Source of the DNA: Paenibacillus ferrarius
GTDB lineage: Bacteria > Bacillota > Bacilli > Paenibacillales > NBRC-103111
DNA: 64,000 nucleotides
Assembly: GCF_002027705.1 (NCBI RefSeq)
Contig: NZ_MBTG01000034.1
Location: forward strand, 124,001 to 188,000
Direction: 5' to 3'
A program made the translations under genes and the position numbers. This document shows, one piece after another, positions 1-8,973 of this stretch. Position 1 is the stretch's first letter. The number at the start of each line of letters is the position of its first letter. The notes beneath the pieces were generated by a model, which made no database searches, had not been told where the DNA came from, and saw only the letters and a list, made by a program, of their open reading frames with translations.

Positions 1-150
1 TGTTTGCAATAAGTTCTATACCTCCCCTTGGACAAAGAGGGATCGTACTTTGAAGTATTATGGATGAATGTCCTGAATGAGAGAGCAACATTACAAATGT
101 TGAGCCGTGATATAACTATATTTGAATTCGGACAAGGAGATGAAAAAAGC

Positions 151-915
151 ATGAACAAGTTAACAGGTAAAATCGCTTTAATAACCGGAGCGAGCCGAGG
201 AATTGGCCGCAGCATCGCATTGCGTCTGGCACAAGAGGGTGCATTCGTCGTCGTGCACTATGGAAAAAGACGGAGTGAAGCGGAGGCAGTTGTTCTCCAG
301 ATCGAGCAAAGCGGGGGGAACGCGATTGCAATTGGTGCTGATTTGAGCACTCTCGATGGCATTCATGATTTATTTGCGGCACTGGATAATGGTATTCGGG
401 AACGTACAGGCGGCAGCGGATTCGATATTCTTGTCAACAATGCTGGAATCGGTCAAATCGTTAACCTAGAGGACACAACGGAAGAATCTTTTGATGAAGT
501 CATGAAGATTAACGTCAAAGCACCGCTTTTTGTTACCCAGCAAGCTCTACCGCGTCTAAAAGACGGAGGGCGCATTATTAATATTTCATCCTTTGTGACG
601 CGAGTGGCCTCTCCAAGTGTGTTCACCTACAGCATGTCGAAAGGGGCCATCGACACATTTACGCAGCTTCTGGCCAAACAACTGGGTAGCCGCAACATTA
701 CAGTTAACGCCGTTCAGCCCGGCATTATTAATACAGAGATGAATGCGGGGACGTTGCAAGATCCCAGTGGACAAAAATATGCAGCTGGTCTTTCAACTTT
801 CAAAAGATGGGGAGAACCCGAGGATGTTGCGGATATTGTTGCCTTTCTCGCTTCGCCGGACAGCCGTTGGATAACCAGTCAATTGCTTGATGCAAGCGGT
901 GGATCTCACCTATAA
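151..915 (+). CDS. SDR family oxidoreductase
   Basis: A 254-residue classical short-chain dehydrogenase/reductase. It shows the Rossmann cofactor motif TGASRGIG at residues 12-19, NNAG at about 96-99, the catalytic serine near 147 and YxxxK with Tyr160 and Lys164. The C-terminal part has the usual PGxxxT and DxGG-like segments, so the fold and active site look complete. The ATG at 151 is preceded by AAGGAGA at about 134-140. The same frame is open further upstream, but that part has no SDR character and no ribosome site. The family reduces or oxidises carbonyl/alcohol groups with NAD(P)H; the substrate cannot be read from sequence. It stands alone, since the next gene starts 144 bases downstream. 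Confidence 0.93.
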   Translation: MNKLTGKIALITGASRGIGRSIALRLAQEGAFVVVHYGKRRSEAEAVVLQIEQSGGNAIAIGADLSTLDGIHDLFAALDNGIRERTGGSGFDILVNNAGIGQIVNLEDTTEESFDEVMKINVKAPLFVTQQALPRLKDGGRIINISSFVTRVASPSVFTYSMSKGAIDTFTQLLAKQLGSRNITVNAVQPGIINTEMNAGTLQDPSGQKYAAGLSTFKRWGEPEDVADIVAFLASPDSRWITSQLLDASGGSHL

Positions 916-1059
916 GCAAGCTCAGGCTGCATAAGACTTCCGTTGTTACTTATATCTGTAGGTGGATACAAGATTAATAAAATCAATCTGTGGATGGACT
1001 AAATTTTATTGGTATTTGCCTTATACTTGCCTCATGAAGCAATCCAAGGAGGCAGGAGA

Positions 1060-1314
1060 ATGAGCAGGAGAGAGCGAGGAAGATGGCTTAGCGGGAAAAA
1101 GAAATCCGATCCCGGAGCGGAAAGCCATGCATGTCCGAAATGCGGATCACCCAGCCTTGCGGACGAGAAAAAGGGCTTTAATGTCCGCAGAAGCTTAAGG
1201 GGTGTCGTCCGGTTCGGAGCTCCCGGAATGCTTGCCGGGTTAGTGGGAAGAAATGACACCATTACAAAGTGTCTCTCTTGTGGACACCAGTGGCAGGACA
1301 TGATATATGATTAA
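1060..1314 (+). CDS. small zinc-ribbon protein of unknown function
   Basis: An 84-residue basic protein with two CxxC pairs, CPKC (Cys25/Cys28) and CLSC (Cys71/Cys74), that would form a zinc ribbon around a 42-residue insertion. The N terminus is rich in Arg and Lys. The ATG at 1060 follows AAGGAGG at about 1046-1052; an in-frame TTG at 1009 lacks a ribosome site. No catalytic motif is visible. Such small ribbons can bind nucleic acid or other proteins, but nothing here decides that. No clear operon partner. Confidence 0.72.
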   Translation: MSRRERGRWLSGKKKSDPGAESHACPKCGSPSLADEKKGFNVRRSLRGVVRFGAPGMLAGLVGRNDTITKCLSCGHQWQDMIYD

Positions 1315-1434
1315 AACCTGATACCAAGATATTTTCCTTTTTATGTATTAAAAGGAGAAACTTTCTTTGCTGGAACGCGTCTGATATAGGTAACCGATTG
1401 TAAATTGGTACAACTAGACGTGGAGGTTTGTATA

Positions 1435-2637
1435 ATGAAATTATTTTTGTTGGCAAATAGGATGGCCAAATCTGCGGCATCCTTGAGCCTCGTAATGGTT
1501 TTGTCGTTATTCGCCGGGGCATCGCCTTCCGTGCAAGCTGAAGTCACAACGCCTGTGACAGTCGGCACTAAAGCAGTGCATATAACTGATGTAGGCAATC
1601 TTCCATATGTACTGGACGATAAAGGTGACGTTTGGGGCACCTCCATTTCATCGCGTGCGTATAGGATGGATCTTATTCGCGACCCAGGCCATCTGGAGAA
1701 AGTGGAGGGCTTGAACAAGATCACAAGCATCGCTGCTAATGTGAACTCTGCATTTGCTTTAAAAGAAGACGGTACAGTGTGGAATGTTGAATACATAGAG
1801 TCATCCACGAGCGCCGAAAAAGACAAATGGGGGATGAGAACTCCAAAATTGTTGACCCAAGTTCCCAAGTTGGAGAACATTGTGATAATTGAACCGTACA
1901 GGGCTGTCGATAAGGACGGTAGACTCTGGATATGGAAAGATATACCTAGTTTTTGGAAAACTGACGACTGGGAAAAGTTTCATCCATCCTTGCAGACAGA
2001 ACCAGTACTAGTCAACGGAATCGACCATATTAAAGATCTAACAGGCGCAACGATTCTCAAGGACGATGGAACGATTTGGACTTGGGAATGCGGCCTCAGG
2101 GGTTGTGATATGTTCAACGTGATGCGCTCCAACAATCCGATACAGATTCAAGGGCTCACAGACATCGTGAAGCTAGGTCACGGTTCTTCCGCTGATCAGC
2201 TTGGTCTGAAAAAGGATGGCACCGTGTGGATCTGGGGAGGCGGTTCTCTGTCGAATCCAAAATATGATGGCTCCGGAATAGATGAGCCGCCAGCCCCGAT
2301 AGATGGTTTGACCGATATTATTGATATGTCTATAAACAGTGATCACATTTTAGCGCTGAAGAAAGATGGAACTGTTTGGTCTATGGGGAATTTTCCACGA
2401 GATCATGTACTTGATGTGGGGAATAAGAGAAATTATCGACCTCTTTACCAAGTGGAGGGTTTAGCGGACGTTACTACTGTATTTGCGGGTTATAATACGG
2501 ATGCTGTCATCAAGAAAGACGGTTCCTTATGGATGTGGGGCTTTGATCTGCATGGACTGTTTGGATCGGAATGGTCTCTCCAATTATCACCCGTACAAGT
2601 AGAAGTGAAACCTATCCCAAGTACATCCCGACACTGA
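1435..2637 (+). CDS. secreted RCC1-repeat (beta-propeller) protein
   Basis: A 400-residue exported protein. Residues 1-35 form a Sec signal peptide (Lys/Arg N-region, hydrophobic core, cleavage after VQA). The mature part is a run of RCC1/BLIP-II-type repeats of roughly 40-50 residues, each with the hallmark KxDGTVW(x)WG, for example at residues near 108, 220, 265 and 315. These repeats fold into a beta-propeller used for protein or ligand binding. No enzyme motif, sortase signal or S-layer anchor is seen, so it is probably released. The ATG at 1435 follows TGGAGGT at 1421-1427; an in-frame TTG at 1405 would disrupt the signal peptide. A hairpin follows 60 bases after the stop. Confidence 0.88.
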   Translation: MKLFLLANRMAKSAASLSLVMVLSLFAGASPSVQAEVTTPVTVGTKAVHITDVGNLPYVLDDKGDVWGTSISSRAYRMDLIRDPGHLEKVEGLNKITSIAANVNSAFALKEDGTVWNVEYIESSTSAEKDKWGMRTPKLLTQVPKLENIVIIEPYRAVDKDGRLWIWKDIPSFWKTDDWEKFHPSLQTEPVLVNGIDHIKDLTGATILKDDGTIWTWECGLRGCDMFNVMRSNNPIQIQGLTDIVKLGHGSSADQLGLKKDGTVWIWGGGSLSNPKYDGSGIDEPPAPIDGLTDIIDMSINSDHILALKKDGTVWSMGNFPRDHVLDVGNKRNYRPLYQVEGLADVTTVFAGYNTDAVIKKDGSLWMWGFDLHGLFGSEWSLQLSPVQVEVKPIPSTSRH

Positions 2638-2700
2638 GATAAGGGCAGGCAGCTTGTTTGTTTAACAGGAAACAGGAAACATTAGCTAAATAAGATCAGG

Positions 2701-2736
2701 AGAAGGCTGCCGACAGCATAAGATCGGCAGCCTTCT
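2701..2736 (+). terminator. strong hairpin downstream of the RCC1 gene
   Basis: Perfect 13-bp inverted repeat, arms 2701-2713 and 2724-2736, with a 10-base loop. The arms begin AGAAGGCTGCC and end GGCAGCCTTCT. The tail is pyrimidine-rich rather than a pure U run, so it may be a weak terminator on the + strand. The rest of the gap up to 2873 shows nothing else. Confidence 0.6.
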
Positions 2737-2873
2737 CTCGAAATAACCATCATTTTAGGACAGAACATGGAGTCGGAAGCGATAGCTTGCGACTATTTTG
2801 TAGTCACAAATAATTCATAAAGTATATATTTCCAAAGTCATAGATGCGTGTTACGATCAATACAATATTTATA

Positions 2874-2887
2874 TTTCGCATGCGAAA
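2874..2887. promoter_or_regulatory. palindromic operator candidate for the MarR regulator
   Basis: A perfect 14-bp palindrome TTTCGCATGCGAAA lies 53 bases upstream of the MarR start, in an AT-rich stretch. A related element containing ATTCGAAAT follows at 2895-2903. MarR repressors bind such short dyads over their own promoters, so autoregulation of the export operon is the natural inference. No clear -35/-10 pair could be assigned. Confidence 0.5.
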
Positions 2888-2939
2888 CATTTGTATTCGA
2901 AATATTTATTTTTATTACTTTTTTTAAGGAGGAAGTGGT

Positions 2940-3383
2940 TTGGAAGAAGTTAGAGATCTTGTGGCTGAATTTACGAGGCTGCACAAGCTGCGCGTATCTT
3001 TAATGTATCGGGAACTCCAACGGGAAGAGTTAACGGGACCACAGTTGTTTATTTTAAGAGAATTGTTTATGAATGAACCAAGAAAGCTTGGGGATCTCGC
3101 CCAATCCGTGCAGCTCAGCAATAGTACGGTTTCCGGTATTGTGGATCGGCTGGAACGTGATGGGATGGTTGAACGCAAAAGAGATAAACAGGATCGAAGA
3201 ATTGTCTGGATTGGTACGACAGATTTCTGTCAACAGATGAAGAAAACGAAGCTTGAGACGATTACCAAAGAGTTCTACACAGGTTTGGAGACAACATTTA
3301 CAGTCGAGCAGATTGCGACATGTAAAGAAGTGATCGGAATACTCATTGAACATTTGGAGAAAAAGCTGGAGGGAACGAAATGA
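2940..3383 (+). CDS. MarR family transcriptional regulator
   Basis: A 147-residue winged-helix regulator of the MarR type. The segment LSNSTVSGIVDRLERDGMVER (about residues 59-79) is the recognition helix running into the wing, followed by the typical R(D)KQDRR turn. N- and C-terminal helices for dimerisation are present. It starts at TTG 2940, which is the only start placed correctly behind AAGGAGGAAG (2926-2935). Its TGA overlaps the ATG of the next gene as ATGA, so it heads the efflux operon that runs to about 7.0 kb. By analogy with EmrR-type regulators it probably represses the pump until a toxic ligand binds. The operator candidate lies at 2874-2887. Confidence 0.92.
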   Translation: MEEVRDLVAEFTRLHKLRVSLMYRELQREELTGPQLFILRELFMNEPRKLGDLAQSVQLSNSTVSGIVDRLERDGMVERKRDKQDRRIVWIGTTDFCQQMKKTKLETITKEFYTGLETTFTVEQIATCKEVIGILIEHLEKKLEGTK

Positions 3384-4039
3384 AACGTAAATTGGTTCTA
3401 ATTATTATTCTAGCTGTTATGGTTATTAGCGGGGCCAGTATTGGAGGATATTACTGGTATCAGGGCGCTAATTATATAGCAACAGACAATGCCCGTCTAG
3501 CGGGAGATATTTACCGTGTTATGCCTCGAATTGCAGGCAAAATTAATACGCTGGGCATCAAAGTAGGCGATACGGTTGTGGCTGATCAAATTGTCGGACA
3601 GCAAGATATTACGAATTTATCGAATAGTTTGCTTGATCAAGCGACTTTGCGCACTCCGATCGGAGGCACTGTGATTCAAACGGCTGCGAAAGTTGGCGAA
3701 GTAGTCGCTCCCGGGCAATCAGTCGCAATGATTGTGGATAAGAGCGCCTTATACGTTTCGGCAGATATTGATGAAACGAAGATCAAAAAGATACATGTTG
3801 GACAGTTGGTAACGTTTGACGTGGATACATACGGTGCAACAGAGTTCCAGGGGAGAGTAACGGAGATTGGTCAAGCCACAGCGTCTACTTTCTCATTGCT
3901 TCCGACAACGGGCTCAAGCGGGAACTTCACAAAAGTTACCCAGCGTTTGAATGTAAAAATATCTATTGACGATCATAAGGGATTGGATCTGGCGCCAGGC
4001 ATGAATGCTTCGATCAAAATCCATATCAAAGGGGAGTAA
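3380..4039 (+). CDS. HlyD/EmrA-type membrane fusion adaptor (short)
   Basis: A 219-residue adaptor with one N-terminal membrane helix (about residues 5-27) and the EmrA-like segment YIATDNARLAGD. The lipoyl half-motif VMPRIAGKINTLGIKVGD lies near 52-69 and the second half IGGTVIQTAAKVGEVVAPGQ near 94-113, followed by a beta-barrel domain. Only about 25 residues separate the halves, so the long coiled-coil hairpin of Gram-negative EmrA is almost absent. The start overlaps the MarR stop by 4 bases. It probably couples the DHA2 exporter at 5380 to the cell-wall side of the membrane. Family assignment is firm, the cargo unknown. Confidence 0.88.
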   Translation: MKRKLVLIIILAVMVISGASIGGYYWYQGANYIATDNARLAGDIYRVMPRIAGKINTLGIKVGDTVVADQIVGQQDITNLSNSLLDQATLRTPIGGTVIQTAAKVGEVVAPGQSVAMIVDKSALYVSADIDETKIKKIHVGQLVTFDVDTYGATEFQGRVTEIGQATASTFSLLPTTGSSGNFTKVTQRLNVKISIDDHKGLDLAPGMNASIKIHIKGE

Positions 4040-4048
4040 GGATTACCC

Positions 4049-5365
4049 ATGAAAAAACATCTTAACGTCGTTATATCTTTAAGTGTTCTGGCTGGTTCCC
4101 TTATGCTTATCAGCGGTTGCAGTTCTTCACAAACCAGCGCTGCGCAATCAACAACGCCTTCAGTCAAAGTGATTACGATCGGCAGTACGAATGCAGCTGG
4201 GGCGAGCGGTAAATTAGCGGCAGACCAAACGGTTCAAGTCGTGTCCAAAATAGCAGGTAAAATCACTTCTGTTGCTGTAGATGAAGGTGCGAAAGTCAAG
4301 AAGGGCGATCTACTTGTCCAACTCGATACCGAAGATTTAAGCCAGCAGTTGGATCAAGCACAAGCCGGACTGACGGCTTCGCAGGCGAAATTGGCAGATA
4401 CGGCAGCAGGCGCGCGCTCACAGGATTTGCAAGCGGCAGGTGCGGCAGTTGAGCAAGCCAAAGCGGCAATCAATCAAGCCAAAGCTGGAGTATCGCAAGC
4501 GAAAGCAGCTTATGATCTTGTGACCAAAGGGTACAATCATGCGAAAAACTTCTATGATCAAGGCGATGTGAGCACCGACGATCTGGATAAAGCGACAATG
4601 GATTATGAAAAAGCAAAAGCAGCTTATGATTCTGCTGTATCGCAGCAGCAAGGAGCGAACGCTCAATTGACTGCCGCAGAGGCTAAGCTGAGTTTGGCCA
4701 AAGAAGGCGCGACAGCCAATACGTTGGAGCAATTGCAAGCCGATGTCTCGGCGAAGCAAGCCGCTTTGACGCTAGTTCAGAATGCGGTGAAGAATGCTGG
4801 GGTAGTTTCGCCAATTGATGGTGTTATTGTAAAGAAGAATGTCAATGTAGGAGAAATGGCCCAAGCAGGAGCAGCGTTATTGACGGTTGTAAACATAGAT
4901 CAAGTGAAAGTGGAAGTCAGTGTTCCTGAAGGAATGGTCGGCTCCATTAAACAAGGAGCGAAAGGAACCGTGACGGTACCTAGCATTCCAGGTAAAACGT
5001 TCGAAGGCACCATTACATTCGTTAGTCCGGTTTCGGATACGAATAACAACACCTTCCCTGTTAAGTTAACGGTGGGCAATCCTGATGGATCCTTGCATGC
5101 GGGAGCTGTCGCCAGTGTTGCTTTTGGAGCAAGCAGTGCCGATAATCGCGTTGAAATACCGAAAGCCGCCCTTTTGCAAAAAGACGGCAAGACAGTCGTT
5201 TATAAGATTAGCGGTGATACCGTTCATCCTGTAGAGCTGCAGACAGAAGATAAGAACCAAGATTGGGTATACCTCAAAGGGGATGCGGCAGTGAAACCCA
5301 ATGATAAGATCGTCTTGAATCCAAGCGATAAGCTAACAGATGGTACCAAGGTTCGTGCCGAGTAA
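4049..5365 (+). CDS. efflux adaptor lipoprotein with long coiled coil
   Basis: A 438-residue HlyD/RND-type adaptor. The signal peptide ends in the lipobox LISGC with Cys24 as the lipidated residue. It contains a biotinyl-lipoyl-like domain (about 60-100), a long Ala/Gln/Lys-rich heptad hairpin (about 110-245), the returning lipoyl half VVSPIDGVIVKKNVNVGEMA and C-terminal beta-barrel domains. Only 9 bases separate it from the shorter adaptor upstream and 14 from the exporter downstream, so the operon carries two adaptors for one pump. The lipoprotein form anchors it to the outer leaflet of the single membrane. Confidence 0.9.
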   Translation: MKKHLNVVISLSVLAGSLMLISGCSSSQTSAAQSTTPSVKVITIGSTNAAGASGKLAADQTVQVVSKIAGKITSVAVDEGAKVKKGDLLVQLDTEDLSQQLDQAQAGLTASQAKLADTAAGARSQDLQAAGAAVEQAKAAINQAKAGVSQAKAAYDLVTKGYNHAKNFYDQGDVSTDDLDKATMDYEKAKAAYDSAVSQQQGANAQLTAAEAKLSLAKEGATANTLEQLQADVSAKQAALTLVQNAVKNAGVVSPIDGVIVKKNVNVGEMAQAGAALLTVVNIDQVKVEVSVPEGMVGSIKQGAKGTVTVPSIPGKTFEGTITFVSPVSDTNNNTFPVKLTVGNPDGSLHAGAVASVAFGASSADNRVEIPKAALLQKDGKTVVYKISGDTVHPVELQTEDKNQDWVYLKGDAAVKPNDKIVLNPSDKLTDGTKVRAE

Positions 5366-5379
5366 AGGAGGCTGCAAGG

Positions 5380-7005
5380 ATGTCATCAGCAACGACAGCA
5401 GCGGCTACCCCCGAAGTTGAGAAACAAGAGGAGAAAATAACAGGTTACCAATGGTTAGCTCTACTAGTGCTCATTCTGGGAACGTTTCTCGCCATTTTAG
5501 ATAACAGTTTGATGAATGTGGCTATACCAAAGCTGATGGCCGTGTTTGGCTCTACGTCGACAGAAATTGAATGGGTTGTTACGGGTTACATGCTCGCTTC
5601 AGCCGTTGTTGTACCCATGGGCGGGTTTTTATCGGATCGATTCGGTTACAAAACAACTTTTCTGACGACGGTAATTGCCTTTGTTATTGGCTCCATTTTG
5701 TGCGGGATAGCTTGGAGCGACACGAGTCTCATCGTTTTTCGAATTATTCAAGGACTTGGCGGAGGTTTCATCATGCCTGTCGGTATGGCGATGCTCTACC
5801 AGATTATGCCGCGCAGCAAAATTCAAGTTGCGATGGGAATCTGGGGGATTGCCGCTATGGCGGCTCCTGCCATGGGACCTACGTTAAGCGGATATTTAGT
5901 TGATAACTTTAGCTGGCGTTATTTATTTTACATCAATGTTCCAATTGGAATTATAGCTGTAACGCTTGGATTCATTATTTTGAAAGAGACACCCAAGCGA
6001 GCAGGGCTCAAATTTGATTATGTCGGCAGTATTTTATGCATGATTGTGTTCAGCACCCTGCTTCTGGCATTAACAGACGGTCAAAGCGACGGATGGACCT
6101 CACTCTACATTGTCAGCTTGTTTTTCATTTCTATCTTTAGTTTTATCCTATTGATTTGGGTGGAGCTTGGCAAAGATAATCCCATCATGGATTTCCGGTT
6201 GTTCAAGAACCCCATTTTCACGCTAAGTTTGGCTGCTTCGAGCTTTGTTATGATTTCCATGCAGGGCGGTATTTACATGATGCCGATTTTTATGCAAAAT
6301 GTCACGGGCTTAACGCCTATGCAAACGGGATTGGTTATGATGCCGCAGTCCATTGCGATGGCTTTCATGATGCCCGTTGCAGGAAAACTCGTTTCCAAAT
6401 ACGGTGTGGTTCCGCTTGGCATATTAGGCTTAGCCATTATTGGTTGTACGACCTTAGAACTGCATGTGCTCTCTCAACAAACTTCTACGCATTGGATCAG
6501 CGGTTTGCTCATTATCCGCGGTATTGGCATTGGCTTATGTATGATGCCGTTATCTTCAGCGGGAATGAACACTTTGCCTAATCATCTGATTGGCAGGGCG
6601 TCCTCGGTATCCAATGTTATCCGTAATGTCATGGCATCGCTGGGTATTGCGGTGTTGACCAGCAATATGAATAATCAAGCGACACAATATGGAGCCAGAT
6701 TCAATGAGTCCATATCTACGATTTCACCGGCGTATACGGATCTTCAGACGAACGTCGTAAATCGTTATTTGGAACTTGGGACAGATGCAAGTTCTGCGGC
6801 CGGTGGTGTGGTTGGTGTATTATACGGACTGGTGCAAAAAGAAGCTTTGACAAGAGCGATTGCCGACACGTTGATGCTTTCAGCAATACCTGCGTTCATT
6901 GCCATTGTTTTAGTCTTTTTCATGAGACAGAAAAAGAAAAAGAACGCAGCAGCTGAGGAAAGCGCCAATTCGGATGCTCAGCACCATGTCATGATTGAAA
7001 TGTAA
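5380..7005 (+). CDS. DHA2 family (EmrB/QacA-type) MFS drug exporter
   Basis: A 541-residue major-facilitator protein whose length fits 14 helices. Family motifs are visible: DNSLMNVAIPKL in helix 1, the antiporter loop GGFLSDRFGYK after helix 2, and the helix 5 motif GPTLSGYLVDNFSWR followed by FYINVPIG, diagnostic of the DHA2 (EmrB) branch. The cytoplasmic tail is Lys-rich. It begins 14 bases after the adaptor, with AAGGAGG upstream. It exports hydrophobic cations or drugs by proton antiport in the known family; the substrate here is unknown. Probably co-transcribed with the MarR gene and both adaptors. Confidence 0.94.
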   Translation: MSSATTAAATPEVEKQEEKITGYQWLALLVLILGTFLAILDNSLMNVAIPKLMAVFGSTSTEIEWVVTGYMLASAVVVPMGGFLSDRFGYKTTFLTTVIAFVIGSILCGIAWSDTSLIVFRIIQGLGGGFIMPVGMAMLYQIMPRSKIQVAMGIWGIAAMAAPAMGPTLSGYLVDNFSWRYLFYINVPIGIIAVTLGFIILKETPKRAGLKFDYVGSILCMIVFSTLLLALTDGQSDGWTSLYIVSLFFISIFSFILLIWVELGKDNPIMDFRLFKNPIFTLSLAASSFVMISMQGGIYMMPIFMQNVTGLTPMQTGLVMMPQSIAMAFMMPVAGKLVSKYGVVPLGILGLAIIGCTTLELHVLSQQTSTHWISGLLIIRGIGIGLCMMPLSSAGMNTLPNHLIGRASSVSNVIRNVMASLGIAVLTSNMNNQATQYGARFNESISTISPAYTDLQTNVVNRYLELGTDASSAAGGVVGVLYGLVQKEALTRAIADTLMLSAIPAFIAIVLVFFMRQKKKKNAAAEESANSDAQHHVMIEM

Positions 7006-7065
7006 ATGAAAGCGGAGAGACTTTGATCTACGATCAAAGATCCGTATTTATGGAGGAAATGAACG

Positions 7066-8814
7066 ATGAGAATCCAATTCAAACAGATAGCTATGACATT
7101 CGTATTGTCTTCCTCTTTGCTAATTTCGGGGATTCCTGCTTTAGCAGATCAAGGAGATGCAGCAACTGCAACTGGAAATGCAGCTGTAGTTCATCAAATA
7201 AGTGATAACCTTCAAGTAACGGTGGAGGGTGTTTATAATGAGAAATCGGCGAACGGCGTGCGTATCGGCGCTGTTATCCGAGTCAATAACACTAGCGGTC
7301 AAACGCTGCGTATTCCTGATTATGAGCTTAGAGTAACGACGACAGATGGTATTGTTTATAGCTTGCGTGCAAGCAGTGGGAATGCACGTGGAGTGCAGCC
7401 CGATTCGGAAGTCAAGTTGACTTATTTCAAAGTAGTTAACCGACAAACAGAAGTGAATTTGAGCAATCTCTCCCTTGTTGATGTGAACTATAATGTGTAT
7501 CCGAAGCAGGAGACCGTATTGCTTAAGACTCCGTTAGACGGAGCGGTATGGAATGACAATCATGGAGAGTTCAAAGATGCGTCGCTGATGAAGAAGTGGG
7601 GGGAAATCTTCACTATACCGACACTGGATTCACCGCTGCAATACAAAACGGTGGATATTACGAAAAGCAACAGCAATGATGGCGTTGTGTATGTCGTGAA
7701 ACTCTTGGTTTCCAACCCGAGCGATCAAGCTGAAACGGTGCCAATGCTGGAATTGGACGGGAAGTCCAAAACCAATGTATATGCCGGCAAACAGGTAGAG
7801 ACAGACGCTGTGAAGCTTGATGCAGGCGAGAGCAAATATGTGCATTATGCTATTCGCGCGGACATGGATACTGTACTGGACAGTGTTAATATTCTGACCT
7901 CGGAAAGCTTTACACAAGCCGATGCGGCTGGCAACGTGAAGACCTCGTCTTTCCATATTGGTAAGCTGAATGTAGGCTTGCCTAGTACGAAGACCGCGGT
8001 GGGCAGCTATAGCTATGGCACTCCGATTGCCTTCGAGAAATGGAACAACGTCATTAATCAGGATCTGGACGTTGCCTTGGCGGAGCTTCATATTGCAGAT
8101 AACCAAGACCAGGGAAGCAAGCTGGCTTTTGCCAAATTTACATTGACGAATAAGGGATTAAGTGATATTCCTGTTCCAGCCTTCCAAACGCTGTTGTCGA
8201 GTTCAACAGGTTTTGATTACACAGGATCTAGACAAAGTAACGTGCAGAAGTCTATTTCCCCTGGAACATCGACGGTTGTTAGTTATGCCTTTGTATTGCC
8301 TGTCGCTGAAACTAGTGATACATTCACGATGAAAGTGCAAAATGTAATCAATGCGGAAGCAAGCGGAGAAACGACGCCAACCTTCAAATCAACGATTGCT
8401 TCCTATCAGGTGACAGCACAAGGTCAAGACGACAGACATAAAATATCGTTATTTCCATACACAGTAAATATTAAAGATTATTATTTGGGTCAGATTGTGT
8501 CCCCAGGACAGACAATTGCAATCAATTATACGTATAAATTGCAATTATTTATGGATCTCATTCGCGATCCGAAAGTGTTGGTAGACAACAACTTCTCGAA
8601 GTTGAAATTTGAACTCGTGGATTCTTCCGGAAGTATCCTAGGTTCCAAGGCATTCCCGTTCACGGGCACCGACCGTTTAGTGAATGGGAAGCAGACGCTA
8701 ACGTTTAGCAATCTGACTTCAGATCAAATTCAAAGCAATGTCATTGTTAGAGTATATGAATCATTGAATACCCCTTCAGGTGAAGTGGATCGTCTGATTG
8801 CAGAGTTAAAATAA
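7066..8814 (+). CDS. large secreted protein of unknown function
   Basis: A 582-residue protein with a Sec signal peptide (residues 1-27, cleavage after ALA). I do not recognise its family. The mature part is rich in beta-strand patterns and hydroxylated residues, with segments such as VTVEGVYNEKSANGVRIGAVIRVNN and LAFAKFTLTNKGLSDIPVP; these resemble DUF4352-like extracellular beta-sandwich modules used more than once. No lipobox, LPXTG or SLH anchor is visible. The ATG at 7066 follows GGAGGAA at 7052-7058. It sits 60 bases behind the exporter with no terminator between, so it may belong to the same transcript and a cell-surface role linked to export is possible. A strong terminator follows. 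Confidence 0.82.
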   Translation: MRIQFKQIAMTFVLSSSLLISGIPALADQGDAATATGNAAVVHQISDNLQVTVEGVYNEKSANGVRIGAVIRVNNTSGQTLRIPDYELRVTTTDGIVYSLRASSGNARGVQPDSEVKLTYFKVVNRQTEVNLSNLSLVDVNYNVYPKQETVLLKTPLDGAVWNDNHGEFKDASLMKKWGEIFTIPTLDSPLQYKTVDITKSNSNDGVVYVVKLLVSNPSDQAETVPMLELDGKSKTNVYAGKQVETDAVKLDAGESKYVHYAIRADMDTVLDSVNILTSESFTQADAAGNVKTSSFHIGKLNVGLPSTKTAVGSYSYGTPIAFEKWNNVINQDLDVALAELHIADNQDQGSKLAFAKFTLTNKGLSDIPVPAFQTLLSSSTGFDYTGSRQSNVQKSISPGTSTVVSYAFVLPVAETSDTFTMKVQNVINAEASGETTPTFKSTIASYQVTAQGQDDRHKISLFPYTVNIKDYYLGQIVSPGQTIAINYTYKLQLFMDLIRDPKVLVDNNFSKLKFELVDSSGSILGSKAFPFTGTDRLVNGKQTLTFSNLTSDQIQSNVIVRVYESLNTPSGEVDRLIAELK

Positions 8815-8830
8815 CTAACGCTAGCACAAC

Positions 8831-8880
8831 AAGAAGAGGGTGTCCCAAAGCCATGAAAATGGCTGGGGCACCTTCTTTGT
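8831..8880 (+). terminator. Rho-independent terminator
   Basis: An imperfect but long hairpin (AAGAGGGTGTCCC ... GGGGCACCTTCTT, inner arms AGCCAT/ATGGCT) followed by a T-rich tail. It lies 17 bases after the stop of the 582-residue secreted protein and closes the efflux operon. Confidence 0.85.
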
Positions 8881-8973
8881 GTTAGCGGGCAGACCTTGAT
8901 GCCATATGGAAGGAAATTGAAGTTGTTCTGAAGAATTAAGGAATAACAACTTTCACAAAAAGCGGGGATCAAT

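Noticed and set aside
1..150. N-terminal extension of the first SDR from position 28
   Set aside because: The upstream codons show no SDR character or ribosome site, whereas ATG 151 has AAGGAGA correctly spaced and gives the normal family length.
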